The notes beneath the pieces are model-generated. The model was not told the DNA's origin and made no database searches. It saw only the letters and a program-made list of their open reading frames with translations. The position numbers were made by a program, and so were the translations under genes. 10,008 nt of DNA, taken from NCBI GenBank assembly GCA_040775095.1, contig JAXGTD010000142.1, positions 1 to 10,008 on the forward strand, given 5' to 3'. Positions 1 through 6,998 of this stretch are shown here, in pieces. The number at the start of each line of letters is the position of its first letter. Position 1 is the first letter of the stretch. The stretch is from JAXGTD01 sp040775095 (GTDB lineage: Bacteria > Pseudomonadota > Gammaproteobacteria > Chromatiales > Chromatiaceae).

Positions 1-360
1 GCGCACTACGCCCCCGAGCTCGGACGACAGCGGGTATTTCAGCTCGCCTCCGGCGAGACCGCGCAGCCGCGCCAGCCCAACCCCGGTGCACGTGGACGCA
101 TCGCCCTCGATGGCAAGATCCAGTATGAGGACCTGCAACGCCACTGGTACCAGGGATGGGCGTTCCACGACACGGGCATCACCGACGAGTTCGGCGTCGA
201 GCAGCTGCAGGCCGCCCTGCCCGCGGGTGCCATACCGGTCCTCGTCGTCGGCGCGAGAAAGGACGTGCGCCTGGTCGAGGAAGGGCGCCCGCTGAAGGCC
301 GATGCCGGCGAGCGCGTCGTCTGGTTCGGCAAGAAGAACGGCAAAGAAGCATCCGGATGA
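1..360 (+). CDS. Cation:proton antiporter (CPA1/NhaP type), C-terminal part
   Basis: Open from base 1 in frame 1 to TGA at 358-360, giving 119 residues; the start lies outside the window. The visible part has no membrane segments and looks like the soluble C-terminal tail of CPA1/NhaP sodium:proton antiporters. It begins with a stretch ending RQRVFQLA, then RGRIALDGKIQYEDL, then a segment around GITDEFGVEQL, a hydrophobic strand IPVLVVG, and finally PLKADAGERVVWFGKKN, which resembles the closing strand of a TrkA-C/RCK-C-like regulatory domain. Family members exchange cytoplasmic Na+ or K+ for protons across the inner membrane, and the tail is thought to regulate the transporter. The assignment rests on remembered family patterns; the transport domain itself cannot be seen, so ion specificity is unknown. 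Confidence 0.62.
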   Translation, partial: AHYAPELGRQRVFQLASGETAQPRQPNPGARGRIALDGKIQYEDLQRHWYQGWAFHDTGITDEFGVEQLQAALPAGAIPVLVVGARKDVRLVEEGRPLKADAGERVVWFGKKNGKEASG

Positions 361-468
361 CGCACCTGGGGCAGCCCTCGCGCCGCCCGCCGTCACGCGC
401 TCACGTCCTGTGCAGAGCCCAGGACCACGCTTCAAGCTCGGCGCAGTCCGCCATGTCATGCTGCCGTC

Positions 469-484
469 AGCCCCTACCGGGGCT
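469..484 (+). terminator. Short GC-rich hairpin, possible weak terminator
   Basis: AGCCCC (469-474), loop TACC, GGGGCT (479-484): a perfect 6-bp stem with a tetraloop, followed by CGTTCATT, which has some T but no real T-run. It lies between the antiporter stop at 360 and the Shine-Dalgarno of the next gene at 493. It could end the upstream transcript or shape the 5' end of the next one. The missing T-tract keeps this call weak. Confidence 0.3.
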
Positions 485-492
485 CGTTCATT

Positions 493-499
493 GGGGGAG
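493..499 (+). promoter_or_regulatory. Ribosome binding site that sets the start of the DUF6624 gene
   Basis: GGGGGAG lies 7 nt before the ATG at 507. A second in-frame ATG at 519 has no purine-rich sequence at the right distance, so 507 is preferred. Confidence 0.6.
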
Positions 500-506
500 C
501 CATAGA

Positions 507-1109
507 ATGGACGACACAATGAAGACCCGCCTGCTTGCAGAGTTGCTGGGATTGAAACAGCGCGACCTCGCGACAAGAGAACGGCTGCTGAAGGAAGGGA
601 GGCTTTACGGATTCTACGAGGAGGCGATGCAGCGTGTTCACACTGAAAACGCGCAAGCACTCCAGCGCATCGTCGCCGCACATGGATGGCCCGGCGTTTC
701 GATGGTCGGTCTGGAGGGTTGCCGCGCGGCATGGCTGGTGGCGCAACACGCCATCTGCACCCCGTCGCTACAAAGGCAGTTTCTTCAGCAGCTTGAGGCA
801 GCCCGTGCATCTGGCGACGCCCCACCGAAGCTCGTCGCTCTCCTGACCGATCGAATCCGGTTCAACGAGGGGAGGCCGCAGGTCTATGGCACGGTCCTCG
901 ATTGGAATGAGCGCGGGGAGCTCGGTTGCGAGCTCGAAGACCCCGCGCGCATCGACGAGCTGCGCGCCCGCGTGGGTCTGCCCGCATTCGAGGAATCGCT
1001 GCGCGAGCAGCGCAGAGCGGTCGAAGCGGAGGGCGGGAGGGCACCCCCCGATCTCGAGCTCTATCGAGCCGAGGCGAACCAGTGGGCCAAACGAGTCGGG
1101 TGGCGTTAA
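507..1109 (+). CDS. DUF6624-family protein, function unknown
   Basis: 200 residues, ATG 507 to TAA 1107-1109, with the Shine-Dalgarno GGGGGAG at 493-499. There is no signal peptide or membrane segment, so it should be a soluble cytoplasmic protein. Its pattern matches what I recall of DUF6624: HGWP at residues 59-62 preceded by a helix rich in E, N and Q, then AAWLVAQHA at 74-82, then LTDRIRFNEGRPQVYGT at 113-129 and a closing segment with RARVGLPAFEES. No catalytic motif is evident and no biochemical role is known to me. The 5' half uses AGA, AGG, TTG and GGA codons that are scarce in the neighbouring genes, which suggests later acquisition. It stands alone: 146 nt from the antiporter gene and 393 nt from the efflux operon. 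Family call fairly sure, function unknown. Confidence 0.75.
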   Translation: MDDTMKTRLLAELLGLKQRDLATRERLLKEGRLYGFYEEAMQRVHTENAQALQRIVAAHGWPGVSMVGLEGCRAAWLVAQHAICTPSLQRQFLQQLEAARASGDAPPKLVALLTDRIRFNEGRPQVYGTVLDWNERGELGCELEDPARIDELRARVGLPAFEESLREQRRAVEAEGGRAPPDLELYRAEANQWAKRVGWR

Positions 1110-1396
1110 TACATACCTTTCTTATTCCGTGTGATCATGGTCCGCGGAGGGATTATCATTTATTTCAGCGTCGCGGCGCGCGTGATGCGCGCACCGCCGG
1201 GCCGAATGGAAGGGCCCGATACGGCGAGTGCGGCCAGGCCGGCGAGCACCGCATCGCGGTGATCGTGACGGTCCGCACCGGGCCGGCCAATCGCCATCGG
1301 TTTCGCGGCATGTGCCCTTCGGCCCCGCGCCTTGGGGTGCCCGTCCGCGGCCTCGGCCGATTGTTGCGCGCCGCCGTCCTTCGGGAGTGCACCCGC

Positions 1397-1437
1397 GCCG
1401 GGCCCATGCCTCGTTGCTGGATTGGGCATGCCCCGGC
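1397..1437 (+). other. Imperfect long hairpin in efflux operon leader
   Basis: Bases 1397-1402 (GCCGGG) pair with 1432-1437 (CCCGGC). After a small 2x1 internal loop, 1405-1411 (CATGCCT) pairs with 1424-1430 (GGGCATG, with one G-U pair), leaving a 12-nt loop. The right arm also contains the perfect 10-bp palindrome GGGCATGCCC (1424-1433), so it could instead be a protein-binding site. It has no T-tract, so it is not a standard terminator. Confidence 0.35.
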
Positions 1438-1463
1438 AACTTGTAACCAGGCTGTACCCGGAT

Positions 1464-1482
1464 CACCCCGCGCGAGGGGGTG
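1464..1482 (+). other. Stem-loop just before the adaptor gene ribosome binding site
   Basis: CACCCC (1464-1469) and GGGGTG (1477-1482) form a 6-bp stem with a 7-nt loop. It ends 8 nt before the Shine-Dalgarno AGAGGG (1491-1496). It could affect transcription or translation entry into the efflux operon; there is no direct evidence of function. Confidence 0.35.
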
Positions 1483-1490
1483 TTATCGAC

Positions 1491-1496
1491 AGAGGG
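1491..1496 (+). promoter_or_regulatory. Ribosome binding site supporting the GTG start of the adaptor
   Basis: AGAGGG lies 6 nt before GTG 1503. The in-frame ATG at 1521 has no such sequence in front of it, and starting there would shorten the N-terminal basic part of the export signal. Confidence 0.55.
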
Positions 1497-1502
1497 CCCC
1501 CT

Positions 1503-2699
1503 GTGAAACAAGCAAGCTCGATGCGCGCAACCTGGTCCGGCCTGGGCACCCTGCTGGCACTGTCCCTGGCCGGTGGCTGCGAACACGGCCACGAGTCCGG
1601 CAGCGCACCAGCCCCGGCGACACCAACGGTGACCGTCACCGAGGTCATCGCTCGCGGCCTGCCGCGCACCAGCGAGCACATCGGCGCCACCGAGGCAGTC
1701 AACAGCGTCACGGTGCGGGCCCGGGTGGAGGGCTTCCTGCAGGATCGCCTGTTCACCGAGGGCGACCTGGTGGCAAAGGGAGACCTGCTCTACCGGATCG
1801 ATCCGTCCGTGCTCGAGGCGGACCTGCGCGTGGCGCAGAGCGACCTGGCCACGAATCAGGCGGCCCAGGACAAGGCCCTCGCGGAGATCAAGCGCTATGA
1901 GCGGCTCCTGGCCAAGGGCGATGTCTCCCGCGAGGCCTACGATACCGTGCTGGCCGCCGAAAAGGAGGCAAGGGCAAGGGCCGCCTCCAGCACGGCCGCC
2001 AAGGACCGGGCGCAGCTGAATCTGGAGTACGCCTCCATCCAGGCACCGATTGCCGGGCGCATCGGCGCCACCCGGGTAAACATCGGCAATCTGGTCGGGC
2101 CGAACGAGAACAGCCAGCTCGCTACCATCGTCCAGATCGATCCAATCTACGTCATCTTCCGACCCGGCGGCGCGGAGATCGACGCCATCACCGCGCGCCA
2201 GCGCGACGCACCCGTCGCGGTGAGCGTGACGCTACCCCACGCCGACGGCCCGTCGCATCAGGGCAGGATCGACTTCATCGACAACCGGGTCGACCCCGCC
2301 ACCGGCACCCTGAAGATGCGCGCCCTGATCCCGAACCCGGATGGGACACTGCTGCCGGGTCGGTTCGCGCGCGTGACGGTGGACCTCGGCGAGCAACCCG
2401 ACGCGCTGCTGGTGCCCCAGAAGGCGCTGGTGCAGAACCAGGGGGGCTTCCTCGCCTATGTGGTGGGGAGCGACGGCAGGGTGCAGGAGCGCAAGGTCAG
2501 CGTCGGCGAGACCGCCGGCCCGCTGCGGGTCGTGCTCTCCGGGCTCAAGGCCGGTGAGCGGGTGGTCGTCGAGGGCGTGCAGCTGGTCTCGGATGGCACC
2601 CTGGTCAAGAGCCGCCCGGCCGAGCCACCAAGGGTTCGGGCGTCGGGCGAGACTCCGGACGCCAGTGGCAAGGGCGCCGCGGCCGATCCGGCGTCCTGA
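1503..2699 (+). CDS. RND efflux periplasmic adaptor (membrane fusion protein)
   Basis: 398 residues from GTG 1503. The adaptor links an inner-membrane RND pump to an outer-membrane channel. Residues 1-26 form an export signal with a hydrophobic core ending LSLAGGC; C26 is a likely lipidation site, although the residue at -3 is A rather than L. An A/P/T-rich tether follows. The first lipoyl half is at about 66-101 (VRARVEGFLQ, EGDLVAKGDLLYRIDP), an alpha-helical coiled-coil hairpin at about 102-172, and the second lipoyl half from about 176 (YASIQAPIAGRIG). The beta-barrel includes DNRVDPATGTLKMRA and LLPGRFARV, and the membrane-proximal part includes LLVPQKALV and LKAGERVVVEGVQLVSDG. The C-terminal 25 residues look disordered. 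This is the AcrA/MexA size and order. The pump gene starts 2 nt after the stop. A regulator gene is not adjacent. Confidence 0.93.
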   Translation: MKQASSMRATWSGLGTLLALSLAGGCEHGHESGSAPAPATPTVTVTEVIARGLPRTSEHIGATEAVNSVTVRARVEGFLQDRLFTEGDLVAKGDLLYRIDPSVLEADLRVAQSDLATNQAAQDKALAEIKRYERLLAKGDVSREAYDTVLAAEKEARARAASSTAAKDRAQLNLEYASIQAPIAGRIGATRVNIGNLVGPNENSQLATIVQIDPIYVIFRPGGAEIDAITARQRDAPVAVSVTLPHADGPSHQGRIDFIDNRVDPATGTLKMRALIPNPDGTLLPGRFARVTVDLGEQPDALLVPQKALVQNQGGFLAYVVGSDGRVQERKVSVGETAGPLRVVLSGLKAGERVVVEGVQLVSDGTLVKSRPAEPPRVRASGETPDASGKGAAADPAS

Positions 2700-2701
2700 T
2701 C

Positions 2702-5700
2702 ATGTTCGTCAGTTTCTTCATCGAGCGGCCGATCTTCGCCACCGCGCTCGCGGTGCTGATCGTGCTCGCCGGTGCGGCGTCCATCCCGCAGATGCCGGTT
2801 GAGGAGTATCCGGACATCACGCCGCCGACGATCTCCGTCACCGCGAGCTACGACGGCGCCGGCGCCGATGTCGTGGAACAGGCGGTTACCCAGCCCATTG
2901 AGGAGCAGATCAACGGCACCGAGGGCATGCTCTACATGTCATCGAGCAGCGGCGATGACGGCTCCATGTCGCTGACGGTCACTTTCGAGATCGGCTACGA
3001 CGTCAACATCGCGGCGGTGGACGTGCAGAACCGCACCAGCATCGCCCAGTCCCAGCTGCCGGACGAGGTGGTACGCAGCGGTGTGCAGACCGCGAAGCAG
3101 GCGCCCTTCATCACCCTGTGCATGGACATCGTCTCCCCGGACGGGCGCTACGACGCGGTCTATCTGGCCAACTACGCCAAGATCCATATCGCCGATCGCC
3201 TGGAACGCATCCCCGGCGTCGGCACCGTGCAGCTCACCGGCGGCCAGCTCTATGCGATCCGTATCTGGCTGGATCCGGACCGGCTCGCCAACCTTGGGCT
3301 GACCGCCACCGACGTGGCCAATGCGGTCGCGGCACAGAACACGGTCGTCGCCGGTGGCGCCATCGGCGCGGTGCCGGTACCCAAGGGCCAGCAGCAACGC
3401 TGGTCGGTGCGCGCCAAGGGGCGGCTGAGCGAGCCCGAGGAGTTCGCGAACATCGTCCTGCGCGCCGGCACGGACGGCTCGATCGTGCGCATCCGCGACG
3501 TCGGCCAGGTGCGGCTCGGCGCCGAGACCTATGGCATCCGCACCGAGCACGACGGCGAGGTGGCCGCCAACATCTGCCTGTTCGAGCTGCCGGGCGGCAA
3601 CTCCCTGGAGATCGCTCGGCAGACCTACCGGGTCATGAATGACCTGGCCGAGGACTTCCCCGAGGGGGTCGCGTACCGCATCAACTACGACACCACCCGC
3701 TTCGTGCGGGCCTCCATCGACGAGCTCCTGGTGACCCTGGCCGAGGCGGCCCTGCTGGTCTTCCTGGTCATCATCGTCTTCCTGCGCAGCTGGCGGGCGA
3801 CCCTGATCCCGGCCATCACCATCCCGGTATCGCTGATCGGCGCCTTCGCCCTGCTGCACCTGCTGGGATTCTCGATCAACACATTGACGCTGTTCGGCCT
3901 GGTGCTGGCCGTCGGCCTGGTGGTGGACGACGCCATCGTCGTCGTCGAGAACGTGAGCCGGCTGATGGAGGAAGGCGGCGCCTCGCTGCGGGAGGCCACC
4001 CGCCGGGCGATGGAGGAGGTGACCGGCCCCGTCATCGCCACCACGCTGGTGCTGATGGCGGTGTTCGTGCCGATCGCCTTCATGCCCGGGGTCACCGGGC
4101 AGCTGTATCGGCAGTTCGCGCTGACTATCGCCTGCGCGGTGGGCATCTCGGCGCTCAACGCCCTGACCCTGAGTCCGGCGCTCTGCGCGGTGTTCCTGCG
4201 CCCGGGCTCCACCCGACCCTCGGGTGCCGGCCCCGAGCTCGACACGAGCCCCAACCCTGGCCTGCTGCCCCGCGCCGGCGAGGCGCTGGCCGCGGGCTAT
4301 CAGCGCTTTCTCGGCGGCCTGGTCCGGTTCTGGCCCCTGGTGCTGCTGGTGTTCGCGCTTTGCCTGGGGCTGACGGTCTATCTGCTCCAGGTGCTGCCGA
4401 GGAGCTTCGTCCCCACGGAAGACCAGGGCTATCTGCTCACGGACGTGGTGCTGCCGGAAGGCGCATCCCTGGAGCGGACCCAGCAGATCGCGGACACCCT
4501 GGCCGAGGGCATGAGCAGGATCCCGGGCGTCGCCCATACGCTCTCCTTTACCGGCTACAGCTTCATCGAGGGCGTCGGGGCGGAAAACCTGGCCTCCGTG
4601 ATACCGATCTTCGCCCATTGGGAGGAGCGCAAGACGCCGCAGACCCAGATCGGACCCATCACCGAGAAGGTCAAGGCGCTCGCGGCCGGGCTGCCCGGGG
4701 CGCACATCGGCGTCTTCCAGCCGCCGGCGGTCTACGGACTGGGCAGCACCGGCGGTTTCGAATTCGAGCTGCAGGCCATCACCGGTGGCGATCTCCAGAC
4801 CCTGGCGGAGCTGAGCCGGAAGATCGTCGAGCGCGGCAACGCCCGGCCCGAGCTTACCGGGCTCTTCAGCGGCTTCTCGGCCGACACCCCGCAGCTCGAG
4901 GTGCAGATCGACCGCGAGCGCGCCTACGCCCAGGGCGTGGACCTGCCGCAGGTCTTCGACACCCTGCAGGCCCAGCTCGGCGGCCTCTATGTCAACGACT
5001 TCAACCGCTTCGGGCGGGTGTATAAGGTCTACGTCCAGGCCGAGGGCGAGGCGCGCAACCAACAGTCCGATATCGGCCGGCTCCAGGTGCGCAATGCCGC
5101 CGGAGCGATGTCACCGCTGTCGACCTTCGTGGAGGTCGATGAGATCGTCGGCGCCCGCACCATCGACCACTACAACGGCTACCGCAGTGTCGGCATCTCG
5201 GGCTCCGCGGCCGCGGGCTACAGCTCCGGGCAGGCCCTCGCGGCGATGGAGCAGCTGGCCGAGGAGCTCCTTCCGAGCGGCTACGGCTACGAGTGGACCG
5301 GGCTGAGCCGCGAGCAGACCCAGGCCGGGAACCAGCAGGCCATCATCTTCGCGCTGGGGCTGATCTGCGTTTTTCTCTTCCTCGCGGCCCTGTACGAGAG
5401 CTGGAGCATGCCGTTCATGATCCTGCTCGCCGTGCCGCTGGCGGTGCTCGGTGCACTGTCCGCCCAGTGGCTGCGCGGGCTCGACAACGACGTCTACACC
5501 CAGATCGGGTTGATCATGCTGGTGGGTCTGGCCAGCAAGAATGGGATCCTGATCGTGGAGTTCGCCAGGCGTCTGCGCGCGCAGGGCCGGAGCATCGAGG
5601 AGGCGGCCCTGGAGGCCGCGCGGATACGTTTGCGGCCCATCCTGATGACCGCGTTCGCGTTCATCCTCGGCGTCCTGCCCTTGGTCGTCGCCACCGGTGC

Positions 5701-5854
5701 CGGCGCCAATGCCCGCCACGCACTGGGCACCGCGGTATTCGGCGGCATGATCCTGTCCACGCTGCTGAGCCTGCTGCTGGTGCCGGTGCTGTTCGTGCTG
5801 ATCGAGCGGCTGCGTGAGTGGCGGGCGCGGCGCCGCGCGGTTGCCCGTTCCTGA
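2702..5854 (+). CDS. RND multidrug efflux pump, inner-membrane permease (HAE-1, AcrB type)
   Basis: 1050 residues, almost the same length as AcrB (1049). It is a proton-driven trimeric pump that takes amphiphilic compounds from the periplasm or membrane. The N-terminus MFVSFFIERPIFA is typical and begins the first membrane helix; the PVEEYPDITPPTISV and DVQNRTSIAQSQLP segments belong to the porter domain. The proton-relay acidic pair lies in VGLVVDDAIVVVENV as D409 and D410 (D407/D408 in AcrB), and the TM10 lysine as K946 in LVGLASKNGILIVEF. The family signature FQPPAVYGLGSTGGFEFEL starts at residue 672. Residues about 500-535 form the cytoplasmic linker between the two halves and are rich in P and G. 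All key residues are present, so the pump should be active. No clear Shine-Dalgarno precedes ATG 2702; the 2-nt gap suggests translational coupling to the adaptor. Substrates cannot be deduced. Confidence 0.96.
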   Translation: MFVSFFIERPIFATALAVLIVLAGAASIPQMPVEEYPDITPPTISVTASYDGAGADVVEQAVTQPIEEQINGTEGMLYMSSSSGDDGSMSLTVTFEIGYDVNIAAVDVQNRTSIAQSQLPDEVVRSGVQTAKQAPFITLCMDIVSPDGRYDAVYLANYAKIHIADRLERIPGVGTVQLTGGQLYAIRIWLDPDRLANLGLTATDVANAVAAQNTVVAGGAIGAVPVPKGQQQRWSVRAKGRLSEPEEFANIVLRAGTDGSIVRIRDVGQVRLGAETYGIRTEHDGEVAANICLFELPGGNSLEIARQTYRVMNDLAEDFPEGVAYRINYDTTRFVRASIDELLVTLAEAALLVFLVIIVFLRSWRATLIPAITIPVSLIGAFALLHLLGFSINTLTLFGLVLAVGLVVDDAIVVVENVSRLMEEGGASLREATRRAMEEVTGPVIATTLVLMAVFVPIAFMPGVTGQLYRQFALTIACAVGISALNALTLSPALCAVFLRPGSTRPSGAGPELDTSPNPGLLPRAGEALAAGYQRFLGGLVRFWPLVLLVFALCLGLTVYLLQVLPRSFVPTEDQGYLLTDVVLPEGASLERTQQIADTLAEGMSRIPGVAHTLSFTGYSFIEGVGAENLASVIPIFAHWEERKTPQTQIGPITEKVKALAAGLPGAHIGVFQPPAVYGLGSTGGFEFELQAITGGDLQTLAELSRKIVERGNARPELTGLFSGFSADTPQLEVQIDRERAYAQGVDLPQVFDTLQAQLGGLYVNDFNRFGRVYKVYVQAEGEARNQQSDIGRLQVRNAAGAMSPLSTFVEVDEIVGARTIDHYNGYRSVGISGSAAAGYSSGQALAAMEQLAEELLPSGYGYEWTGLSREQTQAGNQQAIIFALGLICVFLFLAALYESWSMPFMILLAVPLAVLGALSAQWLRGLDNDVYTQIGLIMLVGLASKNGILIVEFARRLRAQGRSIEEAALEAARIRLRPILMTAFAFILGVLPLVVATGAGANARHALGTAVFGGMILSTLLSLLLVPVLFVLIERLREWRARRRAVARS

Positions 5855-5878
5855 AACCCGAAACCAGCAGGGGACCCC

Positions 5879-6538
5879 ATGCCGAGCTCGACAACAATGA
5901 AGACCATCCTCTGTTACGGCGACTCCAACACCTGGGGGATGACGCCGATGACCTCCCTGGACAGCAGCGACCGCCACCCGCGCGCGGACCGCTGGCCGAG
6001 CGTCGTGCAGGCACGGCTGGGCACGGACTACCAGGTCATCGCCGAGGGACTCAACGGCCGAACCACGGTCTTCGACGACCCGATCGACGGGGCGCACAAG
6101 AACGGCCGTACCTATCTGCGCCCCTGCCTGGAGAGCCATGCGCCCCTGGACGCGGTGGTCATCATGCTCGGGAGCAACGACCTGAAGTCCCGCTTCGGCC
6201 TGGGCCCCTACGACGTCGCGGCCGGCGCCGGACAACTGGTGATGATGGTGTCGGGCGATGTGCGCGGGCAAAACGGGCTCGCGCCGCGGGTCCTGCTCGT
6301 GAGCCCCCCGCGGATTGGGCCGCTCGCGCTGTTCGTCGATGCCTTCGCCGGGGCGCCGGAGAAGTCGCAAGAGCTGGCTCGGCACTACCGCGCCGTGGCC
6401 GAAAGGCAGGGCTGCGGCTTTCTCGACGCGGCCCGGCACGTCAGGGCCAGTGCCACCGACGGGCTGCATCTGGACGCCGACCAGCAGCGTGCGCTGGGGC
6501 AGGCGATCACCGCCGCGCTGCTTTCGATCCTGACCTGA
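5879..6538 (+). CDS. SGNH/GDSL hydrolase, MsAcT-like arylesterase/acyltransferase
   Basis: 219 residues; ATG 5879 is preceded by GCAGGGGA (5867-5874). It lies 24 nt after the pump stop and is probably in the same transcript. Block I is ILCYGDSNTWG with nucleophile S16; the block III motif is IMLGSNDLKSRF with N100; block V is DGLH with D194 and H197. Besides the catalytic set it shares detailed features with the Mycobacterium smegmatis acyltransferase MsAcT: EGLNGRTTVFDDPID, YLRPCLESHAPLDAVVIM and VLLVSPPRIGPL. That enzyme hydrolyses aryl and short-chain esters and also transfers acyl groups to alcohols in water. No signal peptide is seen, so it should be cytoplasmic. Its place behind an RND pump suggests that it cleaves or acylates a pump substrate (inference). 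An in-frame ATG at 5897 is possible but has no Shine-Dalgarno. Confidence 0.88.
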   Translation: MPSSTTMKTILCYGDSNTWGMTPMTSLDSSDRHPRADRWPSVVQARLGTDYQVIAEGLNGRTTVFDDPIDGAHKNGRTYLRPCLESHAPLDAVVIMLGSNDLKSRFGLGPYDVAAGAGQLVMMVSGDVRGQNGLAPRVLLVSPPRIGPLALFVDAFAGAPEKSQELARHYRAVAERQGCGFLDAARHVRASATDGLHLDADQQRALGQAITAALLSILT

Positions 6539-6560
6539 TTCCAGCGCGTTGCACGGCGCC

Positions 6561-6578
6561 ACGCCGGCGCCGGCGTTT
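6561..6578 (+). terminator. Candidate terminator of the efflux operon
   Basis: ACGCCGGCGCCGGCGT (6561-6576) is a perfect 16-bp palindrome that can fold into a 6-bp GC stem with a 4-nt loop and is followed by TT. It starts 22 nt after the SGNH hydrolase stop. The T-tract is very short, so it may be a weak or Rho-assisted terminator. Confidence 0.42.
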
Positions 6579-6918
6579 CGCCCGTCCCGTGGTCCCCTCC
6601 TCGCCGGCAGGCAAGGCCGACCTCCGCTGGCCGGCGATGCGTGCCAGGAGTGATCGAGGCAGGCGCTGATCAAGAGCCTCCCCGGCATCGCGCCCGCGCG
6701 CGCACCGACAACGGGCTTGCCGATTCGCCCCATTGTCAGTCACCTTCCTCCCAACGCCTGACCCCGGACTTGAAACGCCTCCGAGCGGCGCCCGGCCAGC
6801 CCGGGTGTCGGCTCGCGGCAGAGCGCCTCGGGTCGCGCACGTCAGGCACAGCGCGGCGGCTGGCCCCGATCGCTACGGGCCACCGCACGGTCGTCCATCT
6901 CTTGCCCGATCGCAGCGC

Positions 6919-6980
6919 TTGACACGGGAGCCACAATCTGCCAACGTTTGTTTGCCAACAGTTGTTGGCATTCATATGTT
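6919..6980 (+). promoter_or_regulatory. Promoter region of the monooxygenase-TetR operon
   Basis: Two candidates. A perfect -35 TTGACA lies at 6919-6924, but the -10 at 17-18 nt distance (around 6942-6948, AACGTT) is poor. Alternatively, TTGCCA (6952-6957) and TATGTT (6975-6980) have a 17-nt spacer; this matches the consensus better overall, yet its start near 6987 would leave only about 12 nt of leader with the Shine-Dalgarno at its 5' end. Either would be covered by the palindrome at 6953-6970. Confidence 0.45.
6953..6970. promoter_or_regulatory. Perfect palindromic operator, probable TetR-family binding site
   Basis: TGCCAACA-GT-TGTTGGCA: two perfect 8-bp arms around a 2-bp centre, 18 bp in all, ending 28 nt before ATG 6999. 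A further half-site TGCCAAC lies at 6939-6945, exactly 14 bp upstream of the same sequence in the palindrome. The size and symmetry fit a TetR-family dimer, and a TetR-type gene is the second gene of this operon, so autoregulation is the simplest reading (inference). The site lies between the possible -35 and -10 elements, as expected for repression. Confidence 0.65.
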
Positions 6981-6998
6981 TCACATGGAGGGCTTCCG

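Larger units (their letters stand above)
1110..1502. other. Non-coding leader region before the efflux operon
   Basis: 393 bases with no convincing gene. Open frames exist on both strands, but their translations are rich in R, P, G and A, lack recognisable motifs and have no Shine-Dalgarno. Bases 1108-1170 are noticeably AT-richer than the rest, then the sequence becomes very GC-rich. Structural elements seen: GCGCGC-5-GCGCGC at 1176-1192, a long imperfect hairpin at 1397-1437 and a hairpin at 1464-1482 next to the ribosome binding site. I could not identify a convincing -35/-10 pair. The efflux promoter probably lies here, possibly in the AT-richer part, which would give a long structured 5' leader. 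Confidence 0.5.
6539..6998. other. Non-coding interval between the efflux operon and the monooxygenase operon
   Basis: 460 bases. Open frames here translate into R/P/G-rich sequences without motifs, so I call no gene. It contains a terminator-like palindrome at 6561-6578, an 8-bp inverted repeat with a 21-nt spacer (TCGCCGGC 6601-6608, GCCGGCGA 6630-6637) and, at the right end, the promoter and operator region of the monooxygenase operon (6919-6992). Confidence 0.55.

Noticed and set aside
1151..1166. GATTATCATTTATTTC resembling part of a Fur box
   Set aside because: Only the core of about ten bases agrees with the Fur consensus on the minus strand; the flanks do not, and it lies over 330 bases from the next start codon.
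1122..1679. Minus-strand open frames in the efflux leader
   Set aside because: They run into the adaptor gene, have no Shine-Dalgarno and translate into R/G/A-rich sequence with no known motif.
2939..5062. Very long open frame (707 codons) on the minus strand opposite the RND pump gene
   Set aside because: It is a mirror of the GC-rich codon pattern of the pump gene; the translation is rich in G, H, Q, R and D, without domains or a ribosome binding site.
5111..6733. Open frame of 540 codons on the minus strand across the end of the pump and the SGNH gene
   Set aside because: Spans two well-supported plus-strand genes and has low-complexity composition; a GC-driven artefact.
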